In this document: in pieces, positions 1 to 10,795 of the stretch
Layout: each line of letters opens with the position of its first letter
Position numbering within the stretch: position 1 is the stretch's first letter
Source of the DNA: Earliella scabrosa
Taxonomy: Eukaryota > Basidiomycota > Agaricomycetes > Polyporales > Polyporaceae
Direction: 5' to 3'
DNA: 64,000 bases
Assembly: GCA_022605405.1 (NCBI GenBank)
Contig: JABYQQ010000011.1
Coordinates: 992,001-1,056,000 of the forward strand
Made by a program: the position numbers and the translations under genes
Notes under the pieces: model-generated
The model's input: only the letters and a program-made list of their open reading frames with translations
What the model was told of the DNA's origin: nothing
The model's database searches: none

Positions 1-563
1 TGTGCCCGCTTCACTGCCTGCTGTGCTTGCCTAACTCGGTCATGTCAATCGCAGCGTTCTCCCGACTGGGATGGCATAGCGTACATTACGGTGTGAGGGT
101 GTACTTATAAGGGTTATTCACAGCGTGTTGAAGTATGCAAGCCACAACGCGTGAGGTGGGAATAACAGTCCCAAGCCGCTTATTGAAGAGCCGTAAGTGC
201 AAGAGTATATATAGCACGCCATGTGTTTATGTCCGTCCCTTGACAGGAAACAGTTTCAATACATTAGAACGCTACACGGACCGTCAAAGGGTAGTTGCTG
301 GGTTGGAGGAGGCACCTGGCTGCCCGGAACCGTCCACCGACGGTGCGGTGGGCGTCGAGTAATGCTCCCACGGAATACCCTAGGGATGCGGTGCGAGTCA
401 GAGCGGGGATCACTTGCCTTTGGGATGATAAAATATTACGCACCGCGACCGGGTATTCTACTTCTAGCCACTGCCTAGACGTCCGTGCTTGCGGACGTCG
501 GTGTGATTCCTCGAGCACACGCCGTATGTGATCCTAACGGTTGTCTCAGTCTCGTCCTTCGAG
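1..563. other. Left edge, no gene recognised
   Basis: Several short overlapping open frames exist on both strands, but none shows a family motif, splice pattern or codon bias that sets it apart. A TATATATA-like run near 206-214 could be a promoter element, but no reading frame downstream can be tied to it. Nothing else is seen here. Confidence 0.4.
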
Positions 564-775
564 TTATGGCAGTGAAGCAATGGTGGCAGAATCCCGGTAA
601 CCGACCTCCTTGATAAGGTGACGCAAGTAAGCCACCTCTTCTTCAGTGAACCGAACGCGCTGGACGCGAACGTTGTTGGCAGATCCAGTTGCGCTAGACG
701 AGGGGTTGTCGAGCGTCTCCTGGGAGGTACGAGTGACGCACGACGAAGGAAGCACGGAGCGCAGCGTACAGGCCA
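564..775 (-). CDS. Possible 3' end of a small unknown gene
   Basis: A minus-strand frame ends at 564 and reads through a charged segment containing VRFTEEEVAYLRHLIKEV, which looks like a genuine amphipathic helix rather than noise. An ATG lies near 775. Alternatively this is a last exon: a CAG acceptor at about 721-723 would join it to an upstream segment that encodes a hydrophobic stretch (about 791-860). The family is not recognised, and the frame could be a chance ORF. The 5' end is uncertain. Confidence 0.3.
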
Positions 776-1784
776 TGGTGATTGAGAGCAAACTTTACGC
801 AGTGCGAGATCCAGGGGATGAGGATGAAGAACAAAGTTATGGCCAAGTGCATCCCCCCAGCAAAAGGTAAGAGGCCGGGACGTACCTCGTGGCCTAGCAT
901 CGATGGAACCGACGTGCAGGCAACGAGGAACAGATTCCGACCGTCAGACGAATAGACGAGTACCGCGATCTGATGGGACCGATCGACGAGTGAGCCTGAT
1001 GGGACCGATCGACGAGTGAGGCTGAAGTCGTCGACACATCAGTAATGCGCATCAACTTCGTTCCGGGCCCGGGACGGACAGACGAGGACCGACAAACGAG
1101 TAACCTGTAACGCGGCGTTGATTGTCATGTTCGTCACGCGGTCGGTACAAATAGGACCGATAGACGAGAGACGCGGTACCCGTTATTGACCAGCAGCGGG
1201 ATGATCATGATGGGACCGGCAAGCGAGTAGCACATGCAGCGTCGATAGTAGTCAGACGGGTCACCGGGGGCGTAGCTTTGCACCGGACTTGTAGAACACA
1301 ATGACTACGGCGGATATGATGACGAGGGGATGGCGATGGGGAGTGGACGGGGCTGACAGCAGAGAAACGTGCCAGAGGCCCCCGCGGACGAGCAACGGGA
1401 TGATGGCCCCGGAAGCCGGCAAATACTGATAGAGCAGGGCTTGTCTCCCCGACTATCCGACAGTTGTGCCGCGGATCTCGCCAAGCGCGGATGGAGGCTC
1501 GACTTGACCATAGCCCAACGAGGTAACACGTCGAACGGCAAGAGACTGAGCAACGCAGCAACACCACTGCGTGAAGTGCCCCGCAGTCGAGGACAGACGC
1601 ATGACACCGTGTGGACTTGTGGGATGACGTGCCCTGAATGACCACCCGCCCTGCGCATGAAGGCACGCATAAGATCATGTGGCGTGGGGGCAAGCAGGTG
1701 AGGGATGGTTCGAAGCTGGTGCCATGTCTCATCTCGCAGATTAGTGTGACTGGTGAAATTCGCCGACACAACAGTACATGTCTA
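776..1784. repeat. Gene-free stretch with degenerate GGACCGAT-NGACGAGTGA motif copies
   Basis: Between about 929 and 1230 a motif of roughly 18 nt (GGACCGATAGACGAGTGA-like) occurs about six times. The two best copies are adjacent, starting near 971 and 998, and are preceded by TGATG. Others lie near 938, 1077, 1146 and 1208 and are degraded. No gene was recognised from 1231 to 1784. The long minus-strand ORFs there are compositionally poor and overlap each other. Confidence 0.5.
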
Positions 1785-2559
1785 CTAGTCGATCTCCTCT
1801 AAGGGGACGGCCCGCGCCGATTCGTAGGGGGGAAGATAGGCAAGACCCTTGAGAACTGTGAGCACGCGTCTGATGCACGGTGGAAAGTAAGACTTACAAA
1901 GGGCGTGGGGCTGCTTCCGAGGCTCTCAGAGAGGTTGTCGAGGAGATGTTCCGGTGTAAGGCTGCCTTGGGGAGCCTCCGCAATGTCGTAGATGAGATGT
2001 TCGTTCAATAGCTCGAGACGTCGCCGATAGATGCGTCTGAGCTCGTACTATAGGAGACAAATGTCAACGACATAAATGGATATGGCAACAGTGAGACTGA
2101 CCTCGAATTCGGGCGATAGAGCAGGCTCGCTCGAACCGCCTTGATTGGGATCAATGGGTGGGGTGGCCAACACACGTTCCAACCACTCGAGTAAGTCGTT
2201 GGCCATCTCGTCGTGACGACGCTCGGTGATCAACACCCGTTCGACCCACTGAGCAAAGAGTCGGTTAACGCGGGGGTCACTGCGAGATGTATGTACCGCG
2301 TCCAGAGCCATGCGCGAGAGGGAAGTGGCCCGTGGTTGGGAAGGCGCATTCCACCAACCGTGATACCACTCGGGATCGTGGGCTGGCGGCGCCCGCGGCT
2401 GCTCGGGCGCGCGCAGCGTAGTGGGCGTCCCCAGGGAGTGCGAAGGACCCCCACTCTGTCCGTCCTCGTCGGCAGCTCGGGCGCGAAGCTGTAGGGAGTA
2501 GAGGAGCTGCCCCATAGTAGCAGAGAATGCAATGAGTCGGATCGCCACGTACCGGATGT
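1785..2559 (-). CDS. Unknown spliced protein (5' exon not resolved)
   Basis: Three exons join in frame on the minus strand: 2559-2102, 2047-1898 and 1847-1785 (stop). The introns are 54 and 50 nt, with GTCAGT/TAG and GTAAGT/AAG borders. The first listed exon begins in phase 1 after a TAG acceptor, so at least one short upstream exon is missing, probably near 2590-2640 where an ATG is present. The product ends LPPYESARAVPLEEID and has amphipathic segments (for example WVERVLITERRHDEMANDLL), which suggests a helical soluble protein. The family is not recognised. It lies just downstream of the truncated F-box gene and in the same orientation. Confidence 0.5.
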
Positions 2560-2745
2560 CTATATCCTATCGAGGGCTGCCGTGCACTTGCTGAGCCGAA
2601 GTTAGCCGTGGCCTTCGAAGAGCAGAGTGCGCGGGTCCATCTTGCCGACGGAGAAGGAGACAGGCCTCAGTGTTCAGGTCTGGTAAGACAACGGGCGCTA
2701 GTGCAGTGATGGGACCCTATGCTGAGACGTAGCCGTCATGCGCGC
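2560..2745. other. Short intergenic segment
   Basis: This separates the unknown gene from the decayed 3' end of the F-box gene. It contains another TGATGGGACC copy near 2708, the motif also seen at 971, 998, 1206 and 2754. Confidence 0.4.
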
Positions 2746-3551
2746 TTACCGAGTGATGGGACCGGTCCCATCACTCTCTCGTCTCCAATGCGTGCAGGTT
2801 CGAACAGGGGAACTGAATCCCCTCGGGGCTCCGGGAGTTGGATGAGCATCAAACGACCCCAAGTACGTCCGTGATATTTCAAGCGACTCCCCGGGCCTGG
2901 TTGGGGGAAGGCGCAGGTGAGCAACCTTCGTCGGTGGGCGGCAGGCAATTGATGGATCGGACGGCAAATCGTCTGGAGGGGAGCCATCTTCGTCAAAGTA
3001 ATAGAGGTCGATTGCGCCGCCCGAGCCATCGCCGCTGATGGTGACTAGCAACGCCCGAGAGGAGACGAAATCGACTTCGTGCGCGCCCGGGGAGGACAAT
3101 TCGGACGTGCTGCAGTTCTGCGCAGATGTCAGTGAGAATGAGGACCTCGGTTGACGAGAGACCATCTCACATACCATCATTAACCGCCCCTTTCGCCAAT
3201 TCCAGATCGTCACCCACGGATGCAGTGAAAGCCCCAGGGGCCGGAGAAACATGCCGAAAACGTCATCGACGATCTGGATGACGGCCCCGCCTAGTGACAC
3301 ATTGGCAGGGAGAACTGCTCGGAGAGTTGCGTGGGCCGCATGAGGATGATTCTTGTTCCCGCGCAATGTCCGTACACGCACGGTTGTACTGTTCCGAAGA
3401 CTGAAGGTTGAAGACTGTGTGAGTTGCTATGCGAACTTCATAAGAACGGAACACATACACCAGAGGGTCCTCCTCCAGAAGCAGCACGACAAGATTCTGA
3501 GAAGGGTCCAAGGCAAAGGCATGAATGTTCTCTTCCGTATCCTCCATTTGC

Positions 3552-4374
3552 TATGACGTTCATTCTGCACATTTAATTAAAAACGTAAACTCTTCCTCTC
3601 GGGCGCACATACATTTTCACTCCCGTACGAAATGTTGTTAGAACACCGTAAACATTTCGTGAAGTGCTCCGTAAACATGTTTACGGGCGCTTATTGTGGA
3701 CTTCGCGGAGGACGCACGGGCGCCAAAGAAAAGAGGACCCGCAAGGTTCGAACTCACGACCTCTTAGCACGGGCTGCCCAAAGGCACGCTTATCCGCTAG
3801 ACCACAAAAGCATTACAAGATATAGTGCTAATAGTAATGAGTCTCCCTGTGGCTTGGTCTACCGGCATTTTCAATGGCACTCTGTACGTGACAGACTACA
3901 GGCTCAATAGTCAATAACTATCTCCCGGTCCCCAGAAGCTCATGTTGCTTCCAGCTGCTTTCCTTATGATGCATTCATAGACGTGAGTACAGTTGCTTAT
4001 GTAATACTGGTCATTCTGTCATGTCACAACTTGGCAATATTGAACTATGTTGCTCATGCTGCCCTGGCTACCCTAGTATGCTACTAGCCGAGATCCTCCA
4101 CGTTAATGCTCTATCGTGGAGGTTATGCTCAGCCAAGATCAGCACTCCCTCTGTCAGAAAACTCATCCTTCGAGGCCTCGGCAATCCCCGAAGACCATCA
4201 ATTAGCGCCCGTGCGAGCTACCCGGAGTAGGCGCTCAAGGAAGTGTTTATGGTGCGCGTTGCAAAATGTTTGCGGCGTGCTTCGAATATGCTGTAGTATA
4301 CGGAGTTACAAGAATATGTTTTGTAAAGCATATATGTTTCCGCTTTTATTTAAATGTGCAGAATGAACATCATA
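3552..4374. mobile_element. Non-autonomous TIR transposon (MITE-like), 823 bp, inserted in an F-box exon
   Basis: The terminal inverted repeats are 34 bp (3552-3585 and 4341-4374) and match at 31 of 34 positions; each starts TATGA(C/T)GTTCATTCTGC reading inward. Direct copies of ATTTGC flank it exactly (3546-3551 and 4375-4380), giving a 6-bp target-site duplication. No transposase frame is present; the longest plus-strand ORF (3632-3910) runs through a tRNA-like block. The superfamily cannot be assigned from a 6-bp duplication alone. The sharp ends and matching TSD suggest a fairly recent insertion. Confidence 0.85.
3734..3811 (-). tRNA. tRNA-like sequence, probably degenerate
   Basis: On the minus strand there is a T-arm-like block (stem GTGAG, loop TTCGAAC, stem CTTGC) and a D-arm-like block (TGGTCTAGCGGATAAGC), spaced as in a tRNA of about 78 nt. 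These correspond to RNA polymerase III B- and A-box positions. The presumed acceptor strands do not pair, and no clean anticodon arm could be drawn. It is therefore more likely a tRNA pseudogene or tRNA-derived module than a working tRNA. It lies wholly inside the 823-bp TIR element. Confidence 0.35.
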
Positions 4375-4848
4375 ATTTGCAACACCCTGGGCACCTCAAC
4401 GTCGCCGTTTGAGGACAGGCAGGTCAGCGTCAGACGACGAGACGGATTGTCCACCTCCGGCATTGAGGCGTATACTCCATCTACCACGCACTGTTGAAAG
4501 GACACCGGGGTCGAGATCGTGATGACCCTCGTCCACTCGAGCGATCGCCAGCGCGCGCGGAGCTGCAGGAGCCGTGCAAGGCGTTCTGCCGTCGACAAGT
4601 TAAAGCCGATGCCATCGACCATCCCATCGGCGGCGAGCTCGATGATGTACTGCAGCTCGATCGAGTCTCTCACAATGTCCCGGAGTATGGTGCACACCTA
4701 TAAACCTGGATTAGGCCACAAGTGCAAAAATGTCGAAGGCGCGGCGCTCAGCGTCACTGCTTACGCAAGCACAACGAAGAACTTGCTTCGCCTCAAGACG
4801 TGTGAGCATCATAATCAAGATCTCTCGCGGAAGGCGAAGCAGATACAT

Positions 4849-5066
4849 TGAAGTTCAAGACGGTCGTACTGGAAGTCGGGTCGAAGGAAAGACAGTATGC
4901 GACATTGTTGGCCCTCTCGAACCGTGCTGTCATCTGGTGGCTGTGCGTGAGAATTCGCGGGCGCCCACTACACTGTAGTACCCTCCTCATGTACGCGTTG
5001 CTCAACGCTGTATGTCTCGTGCCAGCTTGAAGTCCTGTGGCCGGCGCACCGAAACTCACATTATCC
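4849..5066. promoter_or_regulatory. Bidirectional promoter region between two head-to-head F-box genes
   Basis: This 218-bp gap separates the start codons of the disrupted minus-strand F-box gene (ATG at 4848) and the intact plus-strand one (ATG at 5067). Both promoters must lie here or overlap the first exons. No clear TATA box was seen. Confidence 0.45.
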
Positions 5067-6928
5067 ATGCTTGCACTTCCGGAAGAAATAGTCATCAAAA
5101 TCTTAAAGCTTCTTCCTTTAAAGCACTTGCTCCGTTGTACACAGGTAATTTGGACTCGCCCAGGCCCTTTGTCCGGGTGCCACTGCGCAAATTGGTACTA
5201 ATCGATTGCGACACAGGTCTGCAGCCGCTTCCGGGACATTGTCAGGGACTCCGTAGAGCTGCAATATAGCATTGAGCTTGCTGCCGATGGCCTTGTTGAC
5301 GGAGTGGGCTGCTCTCTGTCGACTGCCGAACGTCTCCAACGGCTTCTGGAACTCCGAACGCGATGGAGGCATCTGGACTGGACGCAGGTCACCCAGATAT
5401 CCAGTCCAGCCAAGATCTATGCCCACGATATGGCTCAAGGCGTAGTCGCTACGTATTCACTGCTAGACCATCTCTCGGTCACCTGGCTTCCTACTTCTGC
5501 AACTCCGCAGCCTCGGACGGTCGAGAGAGGAGATATTGGCATCTATGTTCGCCACTTGGCGATTGATCCTTCACAGGATCTCATAGCATTTCTAGCCTGG
5601 GATTTACAACAGAAGCGGTATGGTCCCGGTATACGCTTCCTAACTGTTACATTCGATCTAATTGGTCTCGTATGAAGCTTGAGCATACACCTCCGAAGGA
5701 TCAGCGATAACATGAGACATCCTCATGCCTCCCAAGATGAACTCACAGCAACGGCGCCCTGTGAACTCAGAAACCCCCACATTCAAATTGCCGACGACGT
5801 CATTGGTCTGTTCGTTTGGGCATCTTCTCCCCGACTGATCATCTGGAACTGGCGGACGGGCGCGAATCTCGCAGTAAGATCCCCCGCATATCTTACTGGA
5901 TCCCATACGTCTTACTTCCGAAATTCTACAGGACTGGGTCGACGACATCTTCAGCGACGATGTCGCCCATTTCAGCTTCATAACCAGCCGGGCGTTCATG
6001 CTCATCTACACCAGTCATGGTGATCATCATGGTGGCGCGATCAATGTCTACACGCTCGAGCAAACCTCTGGAGCACCCACTCATTCGGCGCCTCTTGTAC
6101 AACCTCTCCTGGTTGCAATCCTCCGTTTACCTCGTGTAAAACCGCCTCATCGCCTGCTTGGGGCTTACATCCACTCATCGATGCTCGCTGTCTACCCAAT
6201 CCCTGGCCGTCCGTTCGTGGCGGGGCAAGACACAAGGATACACGTCCTCGAACTCAACTACAGCTCGATGAAGCAGCTGCACCTGTTATTCCACAATCGG
6301 TATTTGGTATCATTGTTGCCCACCGGTCGCGGCCCTTGGGCGAGGGACAATATCGACACCGTGGAGCTAGAGTGGCATCAGTGGGGCCCTGACCACACCA
6401 GGGCAGTGAGCGCCCCCTACATCTTTCACGCTGCGTGGTACGTTCCCCTTGCACGCTTGCATAGTCAGTCCCCCAGGATTGACAACTCCTGGTGTGTCTA
6501 GGTCTGTCTACGGGAGCCGCGCCGTTTCTGTGAGCCAGGTATTTCATAATGGACAGGGCACGGTGTCGATAGCGATCCGCGATTTCAATGTCCATCCGAA
6601 GCGACACAACGACCCCACCTCAGCCATACCGATGCCCGACGACAGGGTTTACACCATCGTCCAGACACCTGAGCGTATTGTACTTGAGGACCTGTTCGAG
6701 GATACGGTCGAAACCAGCCTGCCGTATGCTATGACAGTCAGAAGCGCCATCCAGGTTGCGGGCTACCGTCGCTTTCAGCCCGACCAGGAAGTTATGCTTG
6801 GTATGAATTTCCAAGTGAGTTCTCCGTGTCCAATCGATGGTCGCCGTTGGCGGCAGTGGGCCGCCGCTGACATTGCTTCTCAGGGGTATGGCGAGGAGCA
6901 TAGGGACTCAGATGTGTTCGGCTTTTGA
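5067..6928 (+). CDS. F-box domain protein, family copy 1 (512 aa)
   Basis: Six exons: 5067-5144, 5217-5617, 5678-5873, 5932-6437, 6502-6814 and 6884-6928. They join with phases 0-2-0-2-0 to give 512 aa. Exon 1 holds the F-box helix region (LALPEEIVIKILKLLPLKHL), which by family analogy would bind Skp1 and place the protein in an SCF ubiquitin ligase. The rest carries motifs shared by all local copies: ELQYSIELAADGL, LSTAERLQRLLELR, a DPSQDL box, IIWNWRTG, a DFNVHPKR box and an acidic, aromatic C terminus. The substrate is unknown. The donor of intron 2 (GTATGG) was chosen by comparison with paralogues. The F-box assignment is firm; the downstream region has no recognised fold. Confidence 0.85.
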
Positions 6929-7507
6929 TGGATGCAGAGCTGGTATCTAGAAGGTGTACTATGTACGTTAACGTTGCCACTGGCAACAGTGACTGGTGAG
7001 TACTCTCTAATCGCATGACTGACTTCATTGAGTTAACGAACCCACGCAGCGTCTACCAGTACTACTAGCATTCGTAACAGATGCTCCCTTACGCTTGGAC
7101 ACTTGGTGTTGGTCCAGGAGATAGGTTCCGACTTCCGAGAGGATGCCAGTCACAGCCGGAGAACAACGCCGGCTATAGGACGAACGCATCCAGGGACGAC
7201 GACGGTGCCCACGACTACGTAGTGGTAAGATGCCGCTATGAGTGACCATGGGTGGAGGTGCGCATTGTCTTAAGTACGTCAGCGTGACTAGCTGAGCTCA
7301 AGTTAGTTCAGTCTGACAGGTCTCGCTCTGTATCTTCTGTATGACACAAGTAAGCCGATGGCTGTGCGTGAGAGAGATCCTGCCAGCTGGCCCAGCGGAT
7401 CCATGAAGCGCTTAATCGTGACTCGAACTTCCAGTTCCAAGTCGTCGCCACTGGTTGTGAGTTGTCGTACAGTGTCTTCTAAGACGAATGACCTGGATCG
7501 AGGAAAC
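6929..7507. other. Intergenic region upstream of F-box copy 2
   Basis: No coding or repeat signal was recognised. The frame of the next gene stays open upstream of its chosen ATG (7508) to about 7358, so the start of that gene could lie in this interval. Confidence 0.4.
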
Positions 7508-9373
7508 ATGAAGGCCTGTAGCATACGCACCGAACACCACTACATTCACATCGGCCCATTTCCAGAAGAACTTATCATCAGAACCCTAAAGCATCTCGAT
7601 TTAAAACACTTGTTGTGTTGCACACAGGTACCTCGCATGTACGTCTTTGCCGGACAAATTGGGTCTAATCGGTCGCGAAACAGGTCTGCAAGAGCTTTCG
7701 CGACATTGTCAGAGACTCCGTAGAACTTCAGTATTGCATCGAACTTGCCGCCGATGGCCTTGTCGACGGAGTCGGCTGCCCCCTGTCGACCGCGGAACGC
7801 CTCCAGCGCCTTCTCGAGCTGCGGGTGCGATGGAGGCACCTGGATTGGGTGTGCGTCACGCAGATATCCACTCCGGCCAACTATTGCGCCTACGATATGG
7901 CTGAAGGCGTTCACGTCGCATCGATGGTTTCCGGCGACCACTCTTTCCACTCCCGTCATCTCTCCGTCACATGGCTTCCTACTCCTGCAACTCCCCAGCC
8001 TCGGACTATCAAGAGAGAAGATATCGGCATCGACGCTCGCGACTTTGTGATCGATCCTTCGCAGGATCTCATAGCATTCCTTGCTGCGGATACGCAACAC
8101 TGGCAGAAGCGGTACGGTCACGATATGTGTTTCCAACTGTTACGCTCGATCTGATTGCTCCCATCTGAAGCTTGAGCATTCACCTCCGAAGAATTAGCGA
8201 TAATATGAGACATCATCATGCCTCCCGAGATGAACTCATAGTAACGTCCGCCTACGAGCCCGACCAGCCCTTGCTTCAGATCGCCGACGACGTCATTGCT
8301 CTGTTCTTCCGGGCAATTTCTCCTCGACTGATAATCTGGAATTGGCGGACCGGCGCCACCCTCGTGGTGAGTACCCGCACATACCACACCAAATTTCCCT
8401 CCTGAAATAGTCTCGCAGGACTGGGCCAGCATTGACAATGTCGTCAGTTTCAACTTCATAACCAGCCGAGCGTTCATGCTCATCTACACCGATCATGGTG
8501 GCTCGGTCACGCTATACACTCTCTCTGTCGAGCAAGGCTCTGTGGCACCCGCTCATTCGACGCCTCTCATTCAACATCCGGTTGCCATCCTCCATTTGCC
8601 TCGCGTCAAATCGTCCCGTCTTCTGCTTGAAGCTCAGATCCGCTCATCGCCCCACGTTGTGCACCAGATCCCCGGCCGTCCATTCGAGATGGGCCAAGAC
8701 ACCAGGGTACATATGCTCGAGCTGAGCTATACCAGGGGAAAGCAGCTACGGCTGGTCTTCCACAATCAGTTCTTGAAATCATTATTGCCCCTGAATCCCG
8801 GACCGCAGACTAGGGCCACTTTCGATCCTGTGGAACTGGGGTGGGATCAATGGGGCCCGGAGCACACGAGGGCGGTGAGCGCCCCCGACTACTCTCATGC
8901 TACCTGGTACGTTCCGCTTGCATGCTTGTACCTTCCCCACTTGACACCCACTGCATCTATCTAGGTCTGCTTACGGGAGCCGCGTAATTCCTGCCCGCCC
9001 AGCATACTATGGACCGGGCACAATGTCAATGGCGATCTTCGATTTCAATGTCCATCCAAAGCGACAGAGCGACCCCACCTCGGCCATACCGACTCCCGAT
9101 GACAGAGTCTACACCGTCGTTCAGACTCGTGATCGTATTGAACCCGAGGACCTGTTCGAGGACGCGGTCGAAACCAGCCTGCCGTACGCAATGACGGTCA
9201 GGAACGCAATGCCATCGATCGCGGGCTACTTCTCCTTCCATATCGACCACGAAGTCCTTCTTGGTATGAAGTTCCAAGTGAGTCCGCCGTATCGTGGTCG
9301 CAGATGGGCCGCTGACATCGCTTCTCAGTGGGATGGCGAAGGACACTTAGACTCGGATGTGTATATCTTTTGA
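7508..9373 (+). CDS. F-box domain protein, family copy 2 (529 aa)
   Basis: Six exons: 7508-7627, 7684-8111, 8171-8366, 8419-8906, 8965-9277 and 9329-9373. They have the same phases as the neighbouring copy and give 529 aa. The F-box core is in exon 1 (PFPEELIIRTLKHLDLKHLL), followed by the family motifs DPSQDL, IIWNWRTG and FDFNVHPKR. The gene is clearly the tandem sister of the copy at 5067, sharing exon lengths (exons 3, 5 and 6 are identical in size) and long stretches of protein identity. An alternative intron-2 donor at 8127 would add five residues in frame. The start is ambiguous; 7508 is the ATG nearest the F-box. The likely role is an SCF substrate adaptor with an unknown target. Confidence 0.85.
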
Positions 9374-9706
9374 TGGGTCAATCGGATTCTCCAGCACATA
9401 TTCTAGACCCTTACAACTCCCTCATGTGTGTCACCCTCGCGTGGTTGGCATGCTCTCCATTAGCTTCGCTCGCCGAACTACCCTCCACCCGTGTTCCCGA
9501 CCCGCGCGCCTCTGCGTTTTCGCTTCTGGTAGTACCGGTACCCTACGTCCGCACGGTCCGCTGGGGATTTGGCGCACATCGTGTGCAGATCAGTGTTTGC
9601 CCGTGAGGGTGCGCATAATTTGAGACACAGACGTACAATGGATGGATGAGCAGCGGCCGTTTGCCACTTCTATAGAGATCGCGCGCGATACAACAGTGAC
9701 CATACA
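9374..9706. other. Convergent intergenic region
   Basis: This gap of about 330 bp lies between the plus-strand F-box gene ending at 9373 and the minus-strand LRR-type gene ending at 9707. No gene or repeat was recognised. Confidence 0.4.
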
Positions 9707-10795
9707 CTATAAACACATGTCCTCTTCCATGTCGTACTCTCTACACTCTACATTGTTGTACTCAACGCTGTTGACTAGCGCCTCGATCTGCGGCACGTAT
9801 CTGGCATGCAGCACCTCATATTCATCCGTGTTGTCCGACTCGTGCATCAGATACAGACACAATTCGGTGAGACGCGTGCCTCGTGCTGCGCGTGCACTGA
9901 GTGCGGACACGAGAGACACGAAGAAGTCGTCGTTCGCAAAGAACCAGTCGTCGTCCTCCCCGATTTTGATTTCCTTCAGGTACGGGCATGGGGGTTCGGC
10001 GCGGTGCCAGGGATTCAGCAGAACCCAAAGATGGTCGACATTCCCGCGGCCAGTCAAGATGAGCGACTCCAACTGCGGGAAAGCGCGCAGTAGGGATCCG
10101 AACACATGAATCGGAATTTCGCCAAACGCCGCGGTGATCTCGAGATGCGTGATGGGCGCGCTCGAGAAGATGGTGACGAGGTCTTGTGCACAAACACCAC
10201 CAAGTGCGTTGAAGTACGGGTGATCGTCACTGTCGTATAGCGAGAGTCGGAGGCTTTCACCGTCGTGCACGGTGTATGCCGTGAGATCGCAAGACTGGCG
10301 GTAAACGTCGAAGACAACCGAGGTAGTGGTGTGTAGGAGAGGGAGGACGGCACCGGAGTCGCGGGGAAGGATCGCCGCAAATGCCTCGTCGAGATCGAAC
10401 AGCTCCGGCCCTTCTATACCCGATATGTCATCCGCGAGGTGGACCCTTCTGGCGGCCGGGAGGCGAAGATGGGAGAGGATCCGCTGGTTGACTGACGGAG
10501 GGTGAGACAGGATGAGAGTGCGGAGGCGAGGAAGTGTGATGGTGTGGACATTGGGCTCGGTGGAGGCCTGCGGCGAAATCGCGTTGGTGAGGGTCAGCTC
10601 TTCGAGGTTGCGCGCCACTTTGAGGATGTCCAGCAAATTTTGGAGAGAAAGTTTGGGGTGACAATCATCGATCCGCAGGGACCGCGCACCGACGTAGCGT
10701 ATGGGATCTCTCAAAGGTCTCTCGACCCCTTTGTATGAGAGAGCGACGGGGTGAGCGTCGGAGGCCGAGTGTCTGGATTGTATCCGTGTGGACAT
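9707..10795 (-). CDS. LRR-type F-box relative lacking the N-terminal F-box
   Basis: A single long frame ends at 9707. The first convincing methionine is at 10795, giving about 362 aa; the frame stays open to 10900. The sequence has the spacing of basidiomycete F-box/LRR proteins: a segment like SYKGVERPLRDPIRYV, then SLQNLLDILKVARNLEELTLTN, LPRLRTLILSH and FPQLESLILTGRG. It ends in an acidic tail (EEDMCL). The N-terminal F-box and the linker normally upstream are missing, and none could be found in frame up to 11110. It is either a 5'-truncated gene or uses a start exon I could not locate. It is a different subfamily from the six-exon copies around it. Confidence 0.6.
   Translation of the reverse strand: MSTRIQSRHSASDAHPVALSYKGVERPLRDPIRYVGARSLRIDDCHPKLSLQNLLDILKVARNLEELTLTNAISPQASTEPNVHTITLPRLRTLILSHPPSVNQRILSHLRLPAARRVHLADDISGIEGPELFDLDEAFAAILPRDSGAVLPLLHTTTSVVFDVYRQSCDLTAYTVHDGESLRLSLYDSDDHPYFNALGGVCAQDLVTIFSSAPITHLEITAAFGEIPIHVFGSLLRAFPQLESLILTGRGNVDHLWVLLNPWHRAEPPCPYLKEIKIGEDDDWFFANDDFFVSLVSALSARAARGTRLTELCLYLMHESDNTDEYEVLHARYVPQIEALVNSVEYNNVECREYDMEEDMCL

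Larger units (their letters stand above)
2746..4848 (-). pseudogene. F-box family gene, disrupted by a TIR element and truncated at its 3' end
   Basis: Exon 1 (4848-4765) encodes the F-box start with LPREILIMMLTRLEAKQVL. Exon 2 begins at 4697 and follows the family pattern (ELQYIIELAADGMVDGIG, then LSTAERLARLLQLR). It is interrupted at 4381/4374 by an 823-bp element, and the same exon resumes at 3551 and runs to its GTATGT donor. Exon 3 (3400-3175) carries the family WNWRKG motif, and exon 4 starts at 3117. Leaving out the element plus one 6-bp target duplication makes exon 2 continuous in frame. A second defect is that exon 4 loses homology near 2790 at a 26-bp palindrome, so the last part of exon 4 and exons 5-6 are absent. 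It starts 218 bp from the divergent intact gene at 5067. Confidence 0.85.
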
